The translations under genes were made by a program, and so were the position numbers. Shown piece after piece: positions 61,333-64,000 of a stretch of DNA of 64,000 nt (position 1 is the first letter of the stretch; the number at the start of each line of letters is the position of its first letter). Below the pieces are notes generated by a model, which was given only the letters and a program-made list of their open reading frames with translations, ran no database searches and was not told where the DNA came from. The stretch is from Stigmatella aurantiaca DW4/3-1 (GTDB taxonomy: Bacteria; Myxococcota; Myxococcia; Myxococcales; Myxococcaceae). The stretch lies in NCBI RefSeq assembly GCF_000165485.1, contig NC_014623.1, positions 8,078,893-8,142,892 on the forward strand. The letters run 5' to 3'.

Positions 61333-63417
61333 CTACGGCCGCGCTCCGAGCCGGGCCTTCAGCTGCTCGGGGTTCGTCAGGGGCCGCTCGCAGGCAAAGC
61401 CGCGGCAGACATAGGCCGCCCCTTTCCCCTCCACCGGCTCGCGCCCCTCGAAGAGCTCCTTCAGCACCGCTGGAACCGGGGCTCCCGCCTCCTTCCACCC
61501 GACGGCAAAGGTGGGAGCGAAGGCGCGCTGCGCCACCTCCAGCAACGGGGCCACCTGCTCGCGCGTTCCCGCGAAGGTGATGCCCGCCCCCCCATCCAGG
61601 AACGTGTCCGCCGCCAACGCCAGGTGCCCATACCCCAGGGGGTTGTCCTCCAGCGCCTTGCGCATCCGGGACAGGTAGCGCTCGGGCAGCTCCAGATGAG
61701 ACTTGTCCCCCGTCAAGGCGGCCAGGGCGACCTGCGCCTCGGTGAGCGTGGAGGCCCCCGAAGGGAAGGCATTGTCAAAGAGCGAGTAGGTGGCGACCAC
61801 CAGGTCTTTCTGTCCCTTCGGCGCGGAGAGATAGGCTTGCTTCTCCTCGTCCCAGAAGAGCGCCACGGCCCGCTTCACCAGCGCGGAGGCCGCCTCCAGG
61901 TACTTCGCCTCGAAGGTCGCCTGGTAGAGCGCGGTCAGCCCCACCGCGAAGTCCCCATAATCCTCCAGGAAGCCGTCGATGCGCCCCCCGCCCTCCTCGT
62001 ACGAGCGGCTCAGCCGCGTGCCATCCCACATGTGGGTGAGCACGAAGTCCGCGGACCCAGCCGCCAGCTGCGCCCACTCGGGGCGGCCAAAGACGCGCGA
62101 GGCGAACGCCAGCCCCCGGATCATCAACCCATTCCAGCCCGAGAGGATCTTGTCGTCCCGCCCTGGCTTCACGCGCTGCTCCCGGATCCCGAAGAGGGCC
62201 TCGCGTGCCGCCGTCAGGGTGCGCTCCAGCGCCTCCTGGGACAGTCCCCGCTCGTGGGCGATCTGCGCCACGGGCACGGCCACCTCCAGCACGGTGGCGC
62301 CCTGCTCGAAATTTCCCTGGGGGGTAATCCGGAAGTGGCGCAGCAGGAGGTTGGCGTGCTCGGGCGTGAGCACCGAGCACACCTGCGCCGGGGTCCACAC
62401 GAAGAACCGGCCCTCCTCGCCCTCGCTGTCCGCGTCCTGCGCGGCGTAGAAGCCGCCGCGCGCATCCGTCATCTCCCGCCGCACGTACTCCGCGGTCTCC
62501 TCCACCACCTTGCGCCACAAGGGCCGGGACTCCACCTGCTCGCCCTCGGCGTACAGGTGCAGGAGCTGGGCGTTGTCATAGAGCATCTTCTCGAAGTGTG
62601 GCACCCGCCAGCGGTCGTCCACGGCGTAGCGGTGGAAGCCCCCTCCCAGCTGGTCGTAGACGCCCCCGAGCGCCATGCGCTCCAACGTCCGCAGGGCCGC
62701 GTCCTTGAGCGGCTCCGGGCCTCCCCGCCGCCAGGCGCGCAGCAGGAAGGACACATTCATGGGATTGGGAAACTTGGGCGCGCCCCCGAAGCCGCCATTG
62801 ACCGGGTCCACATGGCGCAACATCCGCTCGCCCATCTTCAACACGTCTTCCACCGAGAGCGCCGCCGGGGCCGCCTCCAGGCCATAGGTGGCCAGCTCCC
62901 CCAGCCCCTCCCGGAAGTCCGCCGCCTGCCCCAGCACCTTCTCCCGCTGGTTCATCCAGGCGTCATGGAGCGACTCCAGCACCTTGGGAAACCCCGGACG
63001 CCCGTACTTGTCCTGCGGTGGGAAGTAGGTGCCCCCATAGAAGGGCCGCAAGTCCGGCGTGAGAAAGACGGTGAGCGGCCAGCCTCCCCCCTGTCCCATG
63101 AGCTGCACCACCCCCTGGTAGATCTGATCCAGGTCCGGCCGCTCCTCTCGATCTACTTTGATATTGATGAAATGCGCATTCATGACGCTCGCGATGGCGG
63201 GGTCCTCGAAGGACTCATGGGCCATCACATGGCACCAATGACACGCGGAGTACCCCACCGAGAGCAGAATGGGTTTGTCTTCCGCCCGGGCGCGCTCGAG
63301 CGCTTCTTCCCCCCAGGGATACCAGTCCACGGGATTGGAGGCGTGCTGCCGCAGGTAGGGCGAATGCTCGCGGGCAAGGCGGTTACCGGAACGGGACGGC
63401 GTCTGGGGAGGGGCCAT
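61333..63417 (-). CDS. YyaL/SSP411-type thioredoxin-domain protein
   Basis: A 694-residue protein with an N-terminal thioredoxin-like domain: [21 protein letters not shown], then the active-site-like [16 protein letters not shown] (CxxC), [14 protein letters not shown] and [14 protein letters not shown] large alpha/alpha-barrel resembling N-acylglucosamine-epimerase-like folds follows ([64 protein letters not shown]). The family is widespread and its biochemical role is unsettled. The start at ATG 63417 is preferred to 63465; no strong ribosome site is visible. Confidence 0.9.
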   Translation of the reverse strand: MAPPQTPSRSGNRLAREHSPYLRQHASNPVDWYPWGEEALERARAEDKPILLSVGYSACHWCHVMAHESFEDPAIASVMNAHFINIKVDREERPDLDQIYQGVVQLMGQGGGWPLTVFLTPDLRPFYGGTYFPPQDKYGRPGFPKVLESLHDAWMNQREKVLGQAADFREGLGELATYGLEAAPAALSVEDVLKMGERMLRHVDPVNGGFGGAPKFPNPMNVSFLLRAWRRGGPEPLKDAALRTLERMALGGVYDQLGGGFHRYAVDDRWRVPHFEKMLYDNAQLLHLYAEGEQVESRPLWRKVVEETAEYVRREMTDARGGFYAAQDADSEGEEGRFFVWTPAQVCSVLTPEHANLLLRHFRITPQGNFEQGATVLEVAVPVAQIAHERGLSQEALERTLTAAREALFGIREQRVKPGRDDKILSGWNGLMIRGLAFASRVFGRPEWAQLAAGSADFVLTHMWDGTRLSRSYEEGGGRIDGFLEDYGDFAVGLTALYQATFEAKYLEAASALVKRAVALFWDEEKQAYLSAPKGQKDLVVATYSLFDNAFPSGASTLTEAQVALAALTGDKSHLELPERYLSRMRKALEDNPLGYGHLALAADTFLDGGAGITFAGTREQVAPLLEVAQRAFAPTFAVGWKEAGAPVPAVLKELFEGREPVEGKGAAYVCRGFACERPLTNPEQLKARLGARP

Positions 63418-63603
63418 AATCGCTACGGTTCTCAGCAAGAGGAGCCTTTGGAATAGGAACCCCACGGACCAGGAGCAAGCGAGAAAGGGACTTGCAGTGT
63501 CATTCCCGGAAACACAAGACCCTTCTGCCCCTGTTCAAGACGCCCTGAGTGCGCTTTGTCCCTGGGCGTGGCCCGCTCCGCCATATTTACCCTGTCCCAG
63601 CCA

Positions 63604-64000
63604 ATGAAAACCTGCCTCGCCCTGCTTGCCCTGAGTGCGGCCATCCGGCTCACCCTCGCGCTGGGAACAGATGTCTATTTCGATGAAGCGTATTACTGGC
63701 AGTGGTCGCAGCGGCTCGACTGGGGCTATTACGATCATCCGCCCCTGGTCGCGTGGCTCATCGCCGCGCTGGGCATCCGGCCCATGGCGTTGCTCTGTGG
63801 GGCGGGCACCGTGGCGGCGGTGTGGGGCCTCGCGCGGGACATCCATGGCGATGCCGCGGTGGCCTGGCGAGCCGCGGCGCTGTGGAGCAGCGTGCCCATT
63901 TCCATCCTGTCGGGCGTCTGGGCCACCCCGGACACCCCCTTGCTGCTGTTCTGGACGCTGGCGCTCTGGGCGCTGTGGCGCGAGCGGTGGATTCTGGCGG
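63604..64000 (+). CDS. ArnT/PMT-like membrane glycosyltransferase, cut by window end
   Basis: An open frame of 132 codons from ATG 63604 to the edge. The first helix (LALLALSAAIRLTLAL) is followed by the catalytic acidic loop VYFDEAYYWQWSQRLDWGYYDHPPLVAWLI, the hallmark of the ArnT/dolichyl-mannosyltransferase-like (PMT_2) family, and later ATPDTPLLLFWTLALWALW. Such GT-C enzymes move a sugar from a polyprenyl-phosphate carrier to lipid A, glycan or protein. It is divergent from the YyaL-type gene across 186 bp and near a polyprenyl-sugar synthase gene. The C-terminus is not in the window. Confidence 0.85.
   Translation, partial: MKTCLALLALSAAIRLTLALGTDVYFDEAYYWQWSQRLDWGYYDHPPLVAWLIAALGIRPMALLCGAGTVAAVWGLARDIHGDAAVAWRAAALWSSVPISILSGVWATPDTPLLLFWTLALWALWRERWILA

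Noticed and set aside
60763-63456. 897-codon plus-strand open frame
   Set aside because: Antisense to the GT2 and YyaL-type genes, which have clear family motifs; translation is His/Arg/Gly-rich shadow.
1-64000. tRNA, rRNA, CRISPR arrays, transposases and prophage genes
   Set aside because: No T-loop consensus in a cloverleaf context, no regularly spaced repeats, and no transposase or phage protein motifs were found by eye.

Overview
The window is one stretch of a GC-rich (strong G/C third-position bias), gene-dense bacterial chromosome. The gene families point to a myxobacterium of the suborder Cystobacterineae (Stigmatella/Cystobacter/Archangium/Myxococcus-like): an RpoH-type sigma factor with a sigma-54 promoter, an eukaryote-like Ser/Thr kinase beside an FHA-type enhancer-binding protein, many orphan histidine kinases, MopE-like Cys-rich lipoproteins, and secreted polysaccharide- and nucleic-acid-degrading lipoproteins. 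This placement is inferred from gene content; no rRNA is present. No tRNA, rRNA, CRISPR array, prophage or recognisable transposase was found.

Positions 1-8260 are almost entirely minus strand: mutM, then a tightly packed operon running right to left (outer-membrane-barrel candidate, LptM-like lipoprotein, lysA, dapA, dapB, FAH-family hydrolase, folK, TPR protein). Several of its junctions are ATGA overlaps. Positions 8400-14900 hold housekeeping genes: an Fe/Mn superoxide dismutase with a leader hairpin, an M48 protease lipoprotein, a YihY-family membrane protein, queG, a cobalamin adenosyltransferase, and the thyA-folA pair. Positions 14940-19572 hold a cytochrome c-FTR1 iron permease behind a Fur-box-like palindrome, an RpoH-like sigma factor behind a consensus sigma-54 promoter, and a PPK2 polyphosphate kinase.

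Positions 19586-25514 hold a Nudix/metallo-beta-lactamase fusion coupled to an HD phosphohydrolase, and, divergently, an ATP-grasp ligase overlapping a GNAT gene by 131 bp, then a transglutaminase-like protein. Positions 25530-42770 are an accessory region. It holds a Cys-rich/Gly-rich lipoprotein of weaker GC bias, an EEP-DUF4082 nuclease, a NarL-type two-component pair, a GntR-like protein with an odd tail, an RluA-like protein lacking the catalytic Asp, a Cys/Met-metabolism PLP enzyme, secreted lipoproteins, a histidine kinase, a Ser/Thr kinase and an FHA sigma-54 activator.

Positions 42899-50877 form a six-gene overlapping operon: alpha/beta hydrolase, acetoacetate-decarboxylase-like protein, small membrane protein, patatin fusion, cholesterol-oxidase-like GMC enzyme, and a membrane metallophosphoesterase. 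It looks like a split version of large fused actinobacterial sterol/lipid oxidases. Positions 50949-56088 form a second coupled operon: TPR/zinc-ribbon membrane protein, MurG-like glycosyltransferase, two radical SAM enzymes and a GT2 glycosyltransferase. This is the best candidate for an undescribed pathway. The right end carries a DUF1206 protein, an orphan histidine kinase, a GT2-DUF2304-polytopic membrane protein set, a YyaL-type thioredoxin-domain protein and the start of an ArnT-like transferase cut by the window edge.
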